Assembly: GCA_021399445.1 (NCBI GenBank)
Contig: JAJTUQ010000004.1
Location: 4,898,001-4,962,000 of the forward strand
Source: Xylogone sp. PMI_703
Taxonomy: Eukaryota; Ascomycota; Leotiomycetes
Reading direction: 5' to 3'
Length of the DNA: 64,000 bases
Position numbers and translations under genes: made by a program. Below, piece after piece: positions 23,658 to 35,300 of the stretch (positions are counted from its first letter, which is position 1; every line of letters starts with the position of its first letter). The notes beneath the pieces are model-generated. The model saw only the letters and a program-made list of their open reading frames with translations. It did not search any database and was not told the DNA's origin.

Positions 23658-26630
23658 TCAAGCCGCAACAGTAAATCTACTAGGCTTTACTTTCAAAGCA
23701 TCAGTTTGTATCGTGGTACGGGTGGTTGGATTTTTGATCTTCAACCACTCGCGAACAGCCGCTCGGTCTAGCTTTCCGAACACCGTGCGGGGAAGTTGTT
23801 CAACAACTAGCCAGATTGTAGGTACCCTACCAGAAGGTAATCTCGATCGTGCGTAAAGTTGAATGGTGTTAAGGCGTTGCTCAGCAAGGGTTGCATAAGC
23901 ATCGGGCAACTTCTGTAGCACTGCCCGGCAAGGCAAGTGCGGGTCGGCCAAACTGATTACCGCGAGCAGCTGTGTGCGCCCAGCAACGATCTTACTTGAT
24001 GTCATAACGTCTTTCACTTCAATACAGTCAGCAAGCGTGCTCTCCAGCTCCTCAAGCTGGACTTTCTGGTCTCCCAGCTTGACTCGATTCTCTATTCTAC
24101 CGATTAAAGATATAGATCCATCAGGATTATACCTTGCTAAGTCTCCCGTACGGTAGAAGCGTGTCTCCTCAATCTCAAGGGAAGATGCCCATAAAGGTGC
24201 AGAAACAAATGATGTCGACGTTTCAGCTTTATTATTCAGATAGCCCCGAGCCACTCCTGGGCCATTAATCAAGAGTTCTCCTACGCCGCCGATTGGTATG
24301 AGCTGGTTGATATTCTGTGGATTTACAATCCAAGCAGCACACCCAACCGGTGTACCAATATTGTCATGATGGGGAGATTCGGGTACCAACTCAGCAATGA
24401 CGCTGACAGTAGATGTTTCGCATGCGCTCCAACCTTTGAATAGGCGAACTGTTGGGTTCCACGCCTTATATATGGTGGCATCGATACGCTCACCGACAGA
24501 GACCAACGTTTGTAGATAGGAGGCGTCTTCTAACGATATGTCGCGAAGTACGCTTGGAGTTAACAACGCGGAGTTTATCTTAGCGGTTCTAATATAGCTA
24601 GACAAATCCGAACCGTAAGTCGCCTCGAAAGGTATACAAAGACATCCTCCAGACAAAAGTGGGCCAAAAATCTCACTCATGCTCATACTTGACACGTAAG
24701 CTGAGAATTGAAGCACACGAGTGCCGGGCTGCCAGCCGAGCCGTTGAGAGAGAGAGTTAAGTGACGAAACTAAGCATCGGTGCTCGATCATGACTCCTTT
24801 TGGAGCCCCGGTACTGCTACTAGTGAAGATTATGTAGGCCAGATCTTCCGGAGAACATCCCCCACTATCAAGGATCTCGTTGACCTCTGGCAGCGCAGCA
24901 ATAGACTCTTTATCGACAGCAAACACGTTGGGTGCGAGATCAATAGAGTTAACGTGCTCTACTGAAGAGGTCAAGACGACATTTGCCCCTGTGTTAGAAA
25001 CAATGGCAGCTTTATGTTCAGCAAGGTCATACTTGTCGATAGGAACGCATACTCCTCCCGCCTTCAGTGTGCCAAGTATAGCAACGATGGCCCAGAGCGA
25101 TTTCTCAAAGATCAATGCTACACGATCTCCAGAAGCCATCCCTTTTCTTCGTAATTCATGAGCGAGACGGTCAGACATCTGGTTTAGTTGAACGTAGTTC
25201 AATGTTTCATCGTAGGCCTCCACAGCGAGTGCTTCGGGTTGAGCCTCAGCCTGCGCAATGAAGACCTCGTGGAGAGATCGTTCTATTGTCCTGACAGTTG
25301 TTTTCCATTTGAAAATCTCTGAATAATCACAAGGGTTTAGCAACTGTAGTTTATTCAGCTTTGTTTGTAAAGATATCTCCATGAACATTCGCAGTATATG
25401 TTCAAACTCATTCAACACACGGTCCACTTGGCGCTCACAGATGACCAGCGGGTCAAATCTTGTTTCGACCAGGATGCCATCATCGAGGAGGCTACAGATC
25501 AAATCCAGTGCAAAAGGTCCCTGTGGCCAAACCAAACGATCAAAAGATATAAACTCATCGGATGCTTGTGCACTTATCGCCATTGCAGGGCGGATGTTGA
25601 ACAAGGTCTGGAAGCCAGAAGCAATTCGGGCGGCCTCGCTTACTGCAGCAATTCTCCTGATGCCATACTGCAAAGCAGAATGAATCTGTAGTTGTCGGAG
25701 CGATGTGACTCTGTCTTTGATAAGTTGTTCTACACTCATATTACCATGCAAATTGACTTGCACCGGAACTTCCGCAATCATAGGCCCCAAAGTAGTTTCC
25801 ACACCATTTAAAGCAGATGAGCGGCCAGAGAGAACAGTACCAAAAGTGATACTTTCGCTGTCTGCATAGATAGCAGTAGTTAAAGCCCACGCTGCCTCTG
25901 CATATGATGGTATATGGGATGGAGAGACCGCTTTGCCGATATGCCTCAAAGCTATCTTCCGTGCGTCTTTTTGTCGCCCTCGAGGGTTGAAACCTGGGTT
26001 GACTTTGGGAAAGACTGCCGGAATATTCTTAAATCGAGATCCCCAGAAAGACTTTGCTATTGACTCGTCGATTCCTTGACAATATGTAACAAAGTCCCTG
26101 AATGGTCGGTGAATCTTAGGTTTGAGGCCATAGTAAACGCTCATCACGTCTTCATTGAGAAACGACGTCAATGACCAGTAGTCCATAACAGTGTGATCTA
26201 TAGTAGCAACAAACTTGTCTTTGAAGAATGCGGAGCGAAAGACTGGTGCTCCTAGTGTGAGGCAGTGAGCCTTGTCGTCACGAAGATATTCTTCAACGTC
26301 TCTGGACTGATTCTTCGTAACATGTTCTTCACTTGTGACAACTTGTAAAATCCCAAAACTACACTCAACAAATCTGGTTCTTAATATGGAGTTCAATGAG
26401 ACCACTCGACGGAGAGCGTCACAAAACCGATCTCTATCAGCCAGCGGCCCAAAATTCAAGACTATGTGAAACACTTCAGCTCTTGTTCCAGTAATCATTT
26501 CAAGCTGTAATGGGGTACAGCCGTAAACATCCTCAACCTGGTCCATGGACAGGTTACATATCGCTGCAATCTCTGATAGCGTTGCTTGATCCACTTCAGC
26601 TCGCGACATTGCTGCATTGGAGGACAGCAT
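23658..26630 (-). CDS. NRPS-like condensation-adenylation (C-A) didomain protein, no carrier domain
   Basis: A single exon of 990 residues, ATG 26630. The condensation domain covers about residues 15-430; the HHxxxDG motif appears as DHTVMDYWS with catalytic His146 and Asp150 kept, the first His and the Gly changed. The adenylation domain covers about 455-960: A3 FTSSSTGAPKG (~600), A5 GWSACETST, A7 YRTGDLARYNPDG, A8 GRIENRVKLG, A10 FGKLDR with the catalytic Lys near 952. At the A4 motif (VSSMSMSE, 645-652) Ser648 replaces the Asp (Asp235 of PheA) that binds an alpha-amino group. The protein ends ~30 residues after A10: no thiolation, reductase or thioesterase domain. It presumably activates a carboxylic acid as its adenylate. 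It is divergent from the PKS, so likely co-regulated. Confidence 0.92.
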   Translation of the reverse strand: MLSSNAAMSRAEVDQATLSEIAAICNLSMDQVEDVYGCTPLQLEMITGTRAEVFHIVLNFGPLADRDRFCDALRRVVSLNSILRTRFVECSFGILQVVTSEEHVTKNQSRDVEEYLRDDKAHCLTLGAPVFRSAFFKDKFVATIDHTVMDYWSLTSFLNEDVMSVYYGLKPKIHRPFRDFVTYCQGIDESIAKSFWGSRFKNIPAVFPKVNPGFNPRGRQKDARKIALRHIGKAVSPSHIPSYAEAAWALTTAIYADSESITFGTVLSGRSSALNGVETTLGPMIAEVPVQVNLHGNMSVEQLIKDRVTSLRQLQIHSALQYGIRRIAAVSEAARIASGFQTLFNIRPAMAISAQASDEFISFDRLVWPQGPFALDLICSLLDDGILVETRFDPLVICERQVDRVLNEFEHILRMFMEISLQTKLNKLQLLNPCDYSEIFKWKTTVRTIERSLHEVFIAQAEAQPEALAVEAYDETLNYVQLNQMSDRLAHELRRKGMASGDRVALIFEKSLWAIVAILGTLKAGGVCVPIDKYDLAEHKAAIVSNTGANVVLTSSVEHVNSIDLAPNVFAVDKESIAALPEVNEILDSGGCSPEDLAYIIFTSSSTGAPKGVMIEHRCLVSSLNSLSQRLGWQPGTRVLQFSAYVSSMSMSEIFGPLLSGGCLCIPFEATYGSDLSSYIRTAKINSALLTPSVLRDISLEDASYLQTLVSVGERIDATIYKAWNPTVRLFKGWSACETSTVSVIAELVPESPHHDNIGTPVGCAAWIVNPQNINQLIPIGGVGELLINGPGVARGYLNNKAETSTSFVSAPLWASSLEIEETRFYRTGDLARYNPDGSISLIGRIENRVKLGDQKVQLEELESTLADCIEVKDVMTSSKIVAGRTQLLAVISLADPHLPCRAVLQKLPDAYATLAEQRLNTIQLYARSRLPSGRVPTIWLVVEQLPRTVFGKLDRAAVREWLKIKNPTTRTTIQTDALKVKPSRFTVAA

Positions 26631-28806
26631 GTCTTGGCAAAAGCTCTCGTGGTACAGAATTAAGATTTGAGAATTGGACGATTTTATGGTATATTCAAAT
26701 CAGTTTGATATAGAAATTGAATCACTACAATTGTCCAACAGGTTGTCCGGGCAAGAAAAAGGAGTATGGCAGTTGGGAAAAGGTGGCGTAGATTAACAGA
26801 GATATCGTATGATACCGTCTCATTATGCATCTTATATTCATCCCGTCACTCATCGCCATCAGCTAAGGAGGCGTAAGACTGTATAATTAGTGACATCTGA
26901 CATTATACAATGTTCACAGTTGTATCTCTACTAGTATTGAAAATTTACTCTATAAACCATACACGGACGTAATAATACGTATCGTACTTGTTATTTTCTA
27001 GGTATTTACAGAACTGCTTCAATATATCTCTAATATCTCGATTCTGTATCCATCAAGATACAACTTAGTAAATATTGTAATGTTTGAAAGCTTCGATCCA
27101 AAATAAGGAAATCAAAATATTACTTCACCCAATAGGGTATTATTTTCCGACTTTCCTATAACGGACAACCCGGAAGGTTCATTCGCGGTGTCGGCCGTTT
27201 AAAGCCGATCTACCCGATATCACTAAATATACCGGAAAGATCTAGACTACCGTACGAGCCTCTTTGCTTACACTGTATCAAGGGTATCTACGTGTGGTAT
27301 ATCATTGGTAAATACTGTATTTTAAGAAGCCTAGATTCAAGGCATCCCACTTTACCGTAAATTCTTGTATGAAAATCAACAAGTCAGCTTAGTGTGGGTC
27401 ATCTTCAGCATCCTGGGTTATATACTCGTTGACTATTATCACGTTATCGTTCGCAATATATGCGAGGCTTGCTTCCCGTATTCAAAGGATTCTGTATTAC
27501 GCGGTAACCTCCTTCTAGATATTGCTCGCACCCTCTTCTCGCGTAACCAAGCTATTGCAGTGGTAATCCGAGCTAATCAGAATTAGGATACTGTCTAAAC
27601 ACAATTACAGAAACACATAGATTAACTTTACCCCTGTCAGAGGCACGAGCTATCGGAGATGGTATTCGGGCTATTGTTTGGTTTCATCCGCAGCCATCCC
27701 GCAGCCCCCTAAGCCTTTTCCGCCACGACCTACCCTTAATAGTGATTCCTAATTCAGCCCTTTCTAGTACGCAACTATCAATACAGAAAAATAGGCTTGG
27801 CAAAAGTTCTTTAGTCAATCTCTCATTTAGGGCCGAACTTCCGTGTACGTATTCGACGGGAAACTCCCCCTTCCCCCTCCCCCACCCTGCCGAACTCCGA
27901 CCTCTTCGCTACTGTAAGGCACACATAATCGATACTTGATACCCCATGAACACTCATTGCATTAGACCCCACGCGTTCTGATATAGTTGAAGTATGAGTC
28001 TTGAAGATATCACGTCCTACTACATGAATTGCTACCCTTGTACTCCATGGTACTACTTTCTCTTCTTGATCACGACCTCTTGGCGGAAGTAGTTACACTA
28101 CATATCTTGTACAGCATGCGGTGATTTCGATTGTACTGGCATCAGCTTTGTCCCTCGGAACGGCATGGAATCTTGGAATATGTAGAGTTCCAATTCAGAA
28201 TCTCCAATACTTTTTGTCTACGCGCGGATTTGTAATTCGTTCCGCTAGGCTTTGTACCGCGGGGGACCCCATTCTACGCATATTAACCAATAAATATTAC
28301 CTCTTTCGACTACTGCAGCCCCGAATATCTTGATGCCGGACTACGATTGAGCAGCTCTTCGCATATGTCCGATTGTGCAAACGAAGAGAAACGAGATATC
28401 AGGGATAGTACTGATAATGGTATGCATGGTAAGCTGAGTACAGGGTTACAATCTCGACGCCGTGTTAGGAATCTATTTTCTTCTGATCCAGATCCCGATA
28501 AAATTGCGTACTTGCATAAATCTTACGCACATGAGCTGATTTCTTCGGTCCCGATAATGTGTGGACTTATGAAGAAAAACTCAATTAAACCTACAAGGAA
28601 CACAAACTAGGTAAGTAACTCGTGGCTACTGAATATGTTTGGAACGCAGTATATTGTAGTGACGACGCTATCTCGACACTAATAGAAAATATCAGTATAA
28701 CACTAAATTCTTACCATAAAATTTCCGTACGTATCTTAAATCATTCGAATCACTAGGATCCTAAAAACGCCGAATATGATCGTTCTTGCGAAACCTGCCG
28801 ATATGG

Positions 28807-28823
28807 TGCATACTGATAATGCA
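28807..28823. promoter_or_regulatory. Palindromic repeat element, copy 1
   Basis: TGCATACTGATAATGCA: inverted arms TGCAT/ATGCA around a 7-nt centre, extended here to GGTGCAT/ATGCACC. It differs from copy 2 at one base of 17. The spaced inverted arms resemble binding sites of dimeric fungal regulators. Function is inferred. Confidence 0.55.
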
Positions 28824-28955
28824 CCCCTTCAAACATATGCAGTGCACAGCGCCCATATACTACTCTCGGAAGAAATAGGCGTAGAGCTACTGATACTGTA
28901 TTCGATTTGAGTATATTTTCTTGGCACATAACGCAATATTCTCTCATCATCTAAT

Positions 28956-28972
28956 TGCATACGGATAATGCA
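28956..28972. promoter_or_regulatory. Palindromic repeat element, copy 2
   Basis: TGCATACGGATAATGCA, 149 nt from copy 1 in the same orientation. The centre now contains CGG, the classical Zn2Cys6 half-site triplet. A third, partial match (TACTGATAATG followed by GTATGCAT) begins at 28409. Confidence 0.55.
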
Positions 28973-29294
28973 TCTACTTTCACATGATCCTTGTAGAGTG
29001 ACGTGAGATTCTCCGTTCAATACAGACCTGAGTCTAGATGGTTATGATCCTGGTGCATGATTATCTATTGAATCTATGAGTAGGTTATACGAGTATATTA
29101 TTCGTAATTGTGAACGCCAGATGACGGCCAAGGAGCGCCACAGAGTTTTTTGCGATATTGTACCCCACGTGTACCCTGGAATAAGCGTAGCATTCCTCTA
29201 ATAGGCAGTTCTCAATGTTCCAAAGATAGGTGTAGGCTAACAAAAGTATCTCCTGGAGGAAACTTGAGCTACGCCGCAGCTATGTAATAGCGAC

Positions 29295-29300
29295 TATATA
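29295..29300 (+). promoter_or_regulatory. Putative TATA box of the PKS gene
   Basis: TATATA lies 8 nt before an upstream in-frame ATG (29308) but 89 nt before ATG 29389. Transcription normally starts well downstream of TATA, so this favours 29389 as the real start. Confidence 0.4.
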
Positions 29301-29388
29301 TTCTGCTATGCTGTTTGTAACTTTCGTAAGTCAAACGGCCCCTCATCTTACAATTATCTCTGAATCAAAAGTCTGCATTCAACACAAT

Positions 29389-32300
29389 ATGCCTAACGAT
29401 ACTCCGATTGCCATAGTGGGTCTTGCATACCGCGCTCCCGGTGTCGGGAGCAAAGGTTTGTGGGACTACTTGGCAGAAGCGAAATCTGCCTGGACCGAAA
29501 TGCCAGCTGAGCGATTTGATCATGGGGCCTACTTCAGCCCTGGTGCAAGCAGACGTGGTTGTTTCACCACAGAAGGAGCACATTTTGTTCCCGATGACAT
29601 CTACAGCTTTGATGCAGCCTTCTTCAACATGAGAGCTGATGAAGCTCGGAATTCGGATCCACAGCATCGAATGATGCTAGAATGCGCCCTCGAGGCGGCC
29701 GAGAATGCTGGTCATAGCCTTCTTGATCTGGCCGGCAAAAGAATTGGTGTCTTCATTGGTTGCGGAGGGCAGGAATACTCCCACCGTATTGCCGAAGACC
29801 CCTTCTCGACATCAACATTCTCAGCTACTGGCGTGGCACCGTGCATGTTCGCCAATCGGCTATCTTACTTTTTTGATGTCCATGGACCAAGTGTGGCGCT
29901 GGATGCCGCATGCGCTAGCAGCGCTTATGCAGCCCACCAGGCTTGTCAGGCGCTTCGTAACGGCGAGTGTAACGCCGCGTTTGTAGGGTCCGCCGCGCTA
30001 TGCTTAAGTCCTAGTCTGTGGATCACACTCGAGAAGATGGGGTAAAGTGACCATAATTAATTATTCCAACTTTTCTGCATATTTCTAACGTTCAACAACA
30101 GAGCGCTGTCTCACGATGGCAGAAGTTACTCTTACGACCACAAAGCCGCCGGTTTCGGACGCGGTGAGGGTGCTGCATGCTTACTGGTTAAGCGCATTGA
30201 TGACGCAATCCGTGATGGCGACCCAATCCATGCTGTTATCCGCAGTTCTGCTTGTAACCATTCTGGTCGATCAGAGGGAATTACTATGCCTAGCAGAACC
30301 GCCCAGGAGAGGCTACTTCGTGAAGTGCATGCAACAGCTGGTTTGAATCCCTCTGAAACGCCTGTTGTCGAGGTGAGAGCTACGATGTTATTTCTTGCTA
30401 TTTTGAGATTGCTAAATTATTGATAGGGGCATGGAACCGGTACTCAAGTTGGGTAAGTGGATGCACAAATAGTCGAGAACTCAAACTTAATGTTAAAAGG
30501 GATCCTATTGAGGCCGGAGCCTTTTCGTCCGTTCTAGCAAAAGATCGAACGACATTAAACCCGCTATATATCGGATCTGTTAAATCTAATTTTGGGTATG
30601 CACCAATCCTTTATCGAAGTTAAACTTTTCTAATATTACTGCAGGCACTTGGAAGGTGCAAGCGGAATTCTTGGAATCATTAAGGCCATCTTGATGATCA
30701 AGAATGGAATCATTCTACCTACTGCAGGATTTGAAGAATTCAACAGCAAGATCGAAGGTAGAGAAAAGTTGAGAGTAGCGAAAACCGCAACTCCTTGGCC
30801 TGAAAATGAGCCAAGGCGAGTAGTCGTAACAAACTTCGGTATGGGAGTCACCCCAATAACTTAACATGGAAAATTCTAACAGAGTCGCCCAGGTTTTGGC
30901 GGGAGTAATTCTGCAGTTATTCTTGAGGCGTCTCCGTTATCTTCTGGAATGACTAACGGATATTCTAATGGACTCACAAATGGTCACAGTAATGGGCATA
31001 CTAACGGATACTCAAACGGACATACTAATGGGCATGCAAATGGTGCCAATGGTTCTAGTGGCGTCAACACGCCAAAGGCCTTAGAGCAGCGTCTATTTGC
31101 CTTCTCAGCTAAGACCGAAAAGAGTCTTAATTCTTATTTGTCTTTTTTCAGAGAGTACTTAGAAACCGCCCCCGAGTCCAGCACGTTTCTCAAAGATTTA
31201 ACCTATACACTTGGGCAGCGTCGAACACACCATCCGTACCGTGTAGCAGTAACAGCAGATTCGATAGGTAGTCTCGAGCAGAAACTATCAACCGCAAAAC
31301 CAAGCAAAATACAGGATCGAATCATTGCCTTCGCTTTCACCGGTCAGGGCGCTCAGTAAGTAAACTCTCTATCACTTCTTTATTAATGTTTAAATTAAGC
31401 TGACTGGCAAAGATATGCACAAATGGCATCTGGGCTACGACACTATAAAGTCTTTTCTGATTCCATAGACCAAGCTGAAGTACACCTCCGAGCAATTGGA
31501 GCTTCTTGGTCCTTGACTGAGGAGCTTGCTAAAGCAGCACCTGAATCTCGTGTTAATGATGCTGAAATCAGTCAACCAGCATGTACTGCAGTCCAACTTG
31601 CTCTAGTGCTTTTAATCAAGAGCTGGGGGATTACTCCCACCACCGTCACAGGGCATTCTAGCGGAGAGATTGCTGCAGCATTTGCCGCTGATATGATTTC
31701 CTTCCGAGCTGCAATTGCGATCGCATACTTTCGTGGTCAGGCAGCTGCGCAATTGGCGAATCAGCAAAGCCAGAAGGGAGGTATGTTGGCTCTTGGAACA
31801 GGATTCGAAGAAGCATCAGAGATTATCAGGCAATACGCAAATGGATACGCAACAGTTGCAGCAATCAATAGCCCTGAAAGCGTCACTGTCTCAGGTGACA
31901 AATCAGCTATCGAAAATATCCACAAAGCTGCCGATGAGCAGGGTTTATTTGCTCGAAGGCTCAAAATTGAGGTAGCATACCATTCCCGTCATATGGAAGC
32001 GGTAGCTGGTTCTTACCTTGCAGCTATCCAACCTTTCTGTGATAAAGAAGCCTCCTCTACGATAACACAGGATGACTCTAAGCGAACTTTCGTCTCATCT
32101 GTCACTGGAGGTGTTGCAGACCCTGATACCATTGACGCATCTTACTGGATGAAAAATCTCGTGCAACCGGTCAGATTCGCGAATGCAATTGAAACTGTTT
32201 TCACACCACAAAACAACAAGGACAATGCAAATAAGAAGGTACCGAACATAATAGTGGAGATTGGTCCACATTCCGCTCTGAAGAATCCCATTAAGCAAAC

Positions 32301-35300
32301 GGTAGAACTCCTTCGTCAAAAGAAGGATCAACGTCAGGGATCTTTCACATACTTATCTTCCTTAGTACGGGGTACACATAGTGGTGAGGCCTTGCTCGAC
32401 CTTGCCAGTAGCCTCTTTACCTTGGGGCCTACAATTCAACTAGGAGAAGTCAATCAAACAGATGCTACTAATGCTCATGTTCTTACGGACCTTCCAGCAT
32501 ATGCCTGGGACAAGTCTGTAAGCTATGAGCACAAGACTAGGGCCGCCAATGAGAAGTTGTTTCCTGGGGAACCCTACCACCCTCTTCTTGGAAGAAGATC
32601 TCCTTCAAACGGGAGCAACGAGCGTGTATACCGGCAGGTCTTCAACCTTGACGACCTACCTTGGATCCGAGATCACAACGTAGCCGGCGTTGTTGTATTC
32701 CCAATGACTGGCTACTTATCCTGTGCTATAGAAGCTGTGAGAAGGACAGTTTCCACTCCTCCAGCAGCTATAGTCGTCAAAGATTTTCACGCCATTCGCA
32801 GCTTAGAGATTGAAGAAGACAAGACCGTGGACATGACAACAAAGATCAAGCCTGCTGCCACTGGGACAGAGAAGTTTTCGGCTACTGTTTGGACGTTTGA
32901 AGTTTCTACTTGGGCAGAAACGAATGGATGGACAACACACTGTTATGGTCATATAGAGCTGGAATCGAACGAGATGACTACCGAAAGCCCAACTATAAAG
33001 GAGTCTCTTCCTCTTGTTAATGCTGAGAATATGAAAGAATATGATGTGGGACATGAATATGCCACAGCTGGCGAGCGAGGCACCCGATATGGTCCAGCGT
33101 TCCAGAGTACCGTCAAGTTGCTTGCGGGAAAAGGATTTACTGTTCTCGAAAGTCAGCTGCGTGATCTTGGCGTATTACCACCTAATACTTATGGGTCTCC
33201 TGTTACTGTCGATCCGCCAACTTTAGATGGTCTTTTTCAGGGAGGTGGCCCTCTTCAAGAAATCGATGGGAAGAGACCTGCACAGATGCCCAACTACATT
33301 AGCCGTCTCCGCGTCTCCAACAAGGTTATAGCAAATCCAAAGCAGCGATTTACAATTGTTACTCGTCTCCTGGACTACGATGTCAAAGGCGGCCGTATGA
33401 ACATTAGTGTGGCCGCATTTGCACAAGACTCTGGTTCACTCACACCAATCGCTGAATTCGAGACCATCTCATTCCGCTCTATCTTATCGGCTGAAGCAGA
33501 TGATCCAGCTTCGAATCTCCCAGGGAACTGGTGTTGGGAGCCACTTCCCAGCTTTGATTTCCTTCCTCCAGAAGAATTGACCAAGAAGTTCTCAGTTGGG
33601 TACCCAGACGACGCTGAACTTCTCCGCCAGAGTAACTTAAACAAGACTGCCGTCTACTACATGGATCGGGCTCTGAAAGAGACGGCTAATGATGACAAAT
33701 CCCAAATGCCACAGCACCTCTCTAAATTCGTCAAATGGGCTGGTAGGGCTGTTGCTCGAGAATTAGGGAAGGTGGATCTAAGGGCCGATCTAACGCCTCT
33801 GTTGAAGGATGTAATCGCTCATGATGCTCAAGGTGAACTGCTCTGCAATATAGGTGAACAACTAGTCCCAATTCTTCGCGGCGAGGTACAACCACTGGAA
33901 ATCATGCTCAAGGATGGCCTGCTCACACGACACTATGAGGCAGATGTGAATAATGCTCATTTCAGTAAGGTATTGGGTGAATGGGTCCTTCATCTCTCTG
34001 ACCTTGAGCCTGACCTACGAATCTTGGAAATTGGAGGAGGAACTGCAGGCACGACGTTGCATGTCCTAGAGGCATTGTCTCGTGATAGGGAAGAGCCTGC
34101 AATCCTTAACTATACCTTCACAGATATCTCATCCGGTTTCTTCGAGAACGCTCGTACCAAGCTAGCCAAGTGGTCACAGCGTATAACATATAAGAAGCTC
34201 GATATCAGCCAAGACCCAATACAGCAAGGATTTACTCCGCAAGATTTTGACCTCGTCATCGCATCTAATGTTTTGCATGCAACTCCAAACATGGCTGTGA
34301 CAATGACCAATGTGCGAACACTACTGAAACCTAAAGGCAAGCTCCTACTGCTTGAAGGAGGTCGCCATCCGGCTCCAACATTACCCTTTGCACTACTTCC
34401 CGGCTGGTGGTATGCTGAGGACGACTACCGTGATCGCGAAGAAGGGCCTCTTCTATCCGTAGATGGATGGAATCGTGTCCTTACTGACGTTGGCTTCTCA
34501 GGGGTCGATGCCCTAATTCAGGACCGGCCTGGCTCCCCCGAACAGATGCTCAACGTGATCAGCTCGTCCAGAATAGGTAAACACGAAGACAAACAGATCA
34601 CTGTGTGTGGTCCTTTCATGGATGATGACGAGGTAGAATTTGCCCAAGTTGTAGCAGGTTCGATTTCGGCACGACTTGGTTGTGTAACAGAAGTTAAACC
34701 CCTTGCAGAGGTTAATCCTGCAGAGGATCCATACTGCATCTTTATCGACTCTCCAAATCATACTGTGCTAGCTAATACTTCGGAAGAGACATTTAAGACT
34801 CTTCAGGATTTCATATTACACAATACAGGCCTACTCTGGGTAATTCCAGAAGGAGGTGCTCCCGAAGCGCAATCTATCAAAGGCATGTTCGCTACGATAC
34901 GTCTTGAGCTAGAGACTAAGAACTTGCTCTGGTTTGATAATGTACCCTGCACATCCGAAGGTGCCTCAGCAATCACTAAGCTTGCTGAAAAGTTGAGGGA
35001 CACAGAGGTAATCGGAGGTGAGGACCAAGATTATGTTTGGCACAACGGCTCGATCCATCTGCCCCGTATACGGCCAATGAAGGAAGTCAAGGAGCAATTT
35101 GCAGCCGAGCAGGGTGTTCCTATACGAAAAGTACAAAACATCTGGCAAGGCCAAGGCTCGCTCGAAATGACAGTTGATGCTGTAGGCAGCCTTGACTCCA
35201 TCTACTTCCGTAGAACTGACGTCCCGGCTCAACCCGTGGGCGATGATGAGATTCTAGTGAAAGTCGAGGCTGCAGGAGTGAATTTCCGCGATCTTCTCCT

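Larger units (their letters stand above)
26631..29388. promoter_or_regulatory. Divergent NRPS-like/PKS promoter region, AT-rich
   Basis: 2.76 kb between opposite start codons and without a supportable gene; short frames such as 28347-28610 and 27365-27586 have no family resemblance. It contains a palindromic element twice (28807-28823 and 28956-28972), a partial copy (28409-28419), and a TATATA 89-94 nt before the chosen PKS start. Confidence 0.6.

Noticed and set aside
28347..28610. Small gene in the PKS/C-A promoter
   Set aside because: No family resemblance, no convincing splice partners; position fits promoter DNA better.
29308..29388. Upstream in-frame ATG of the PKS
   Set aside because: Lies only 8 nt after a TATATA and would add 27 residues not expected before the KS start; 29389 preferred, though not excluded.
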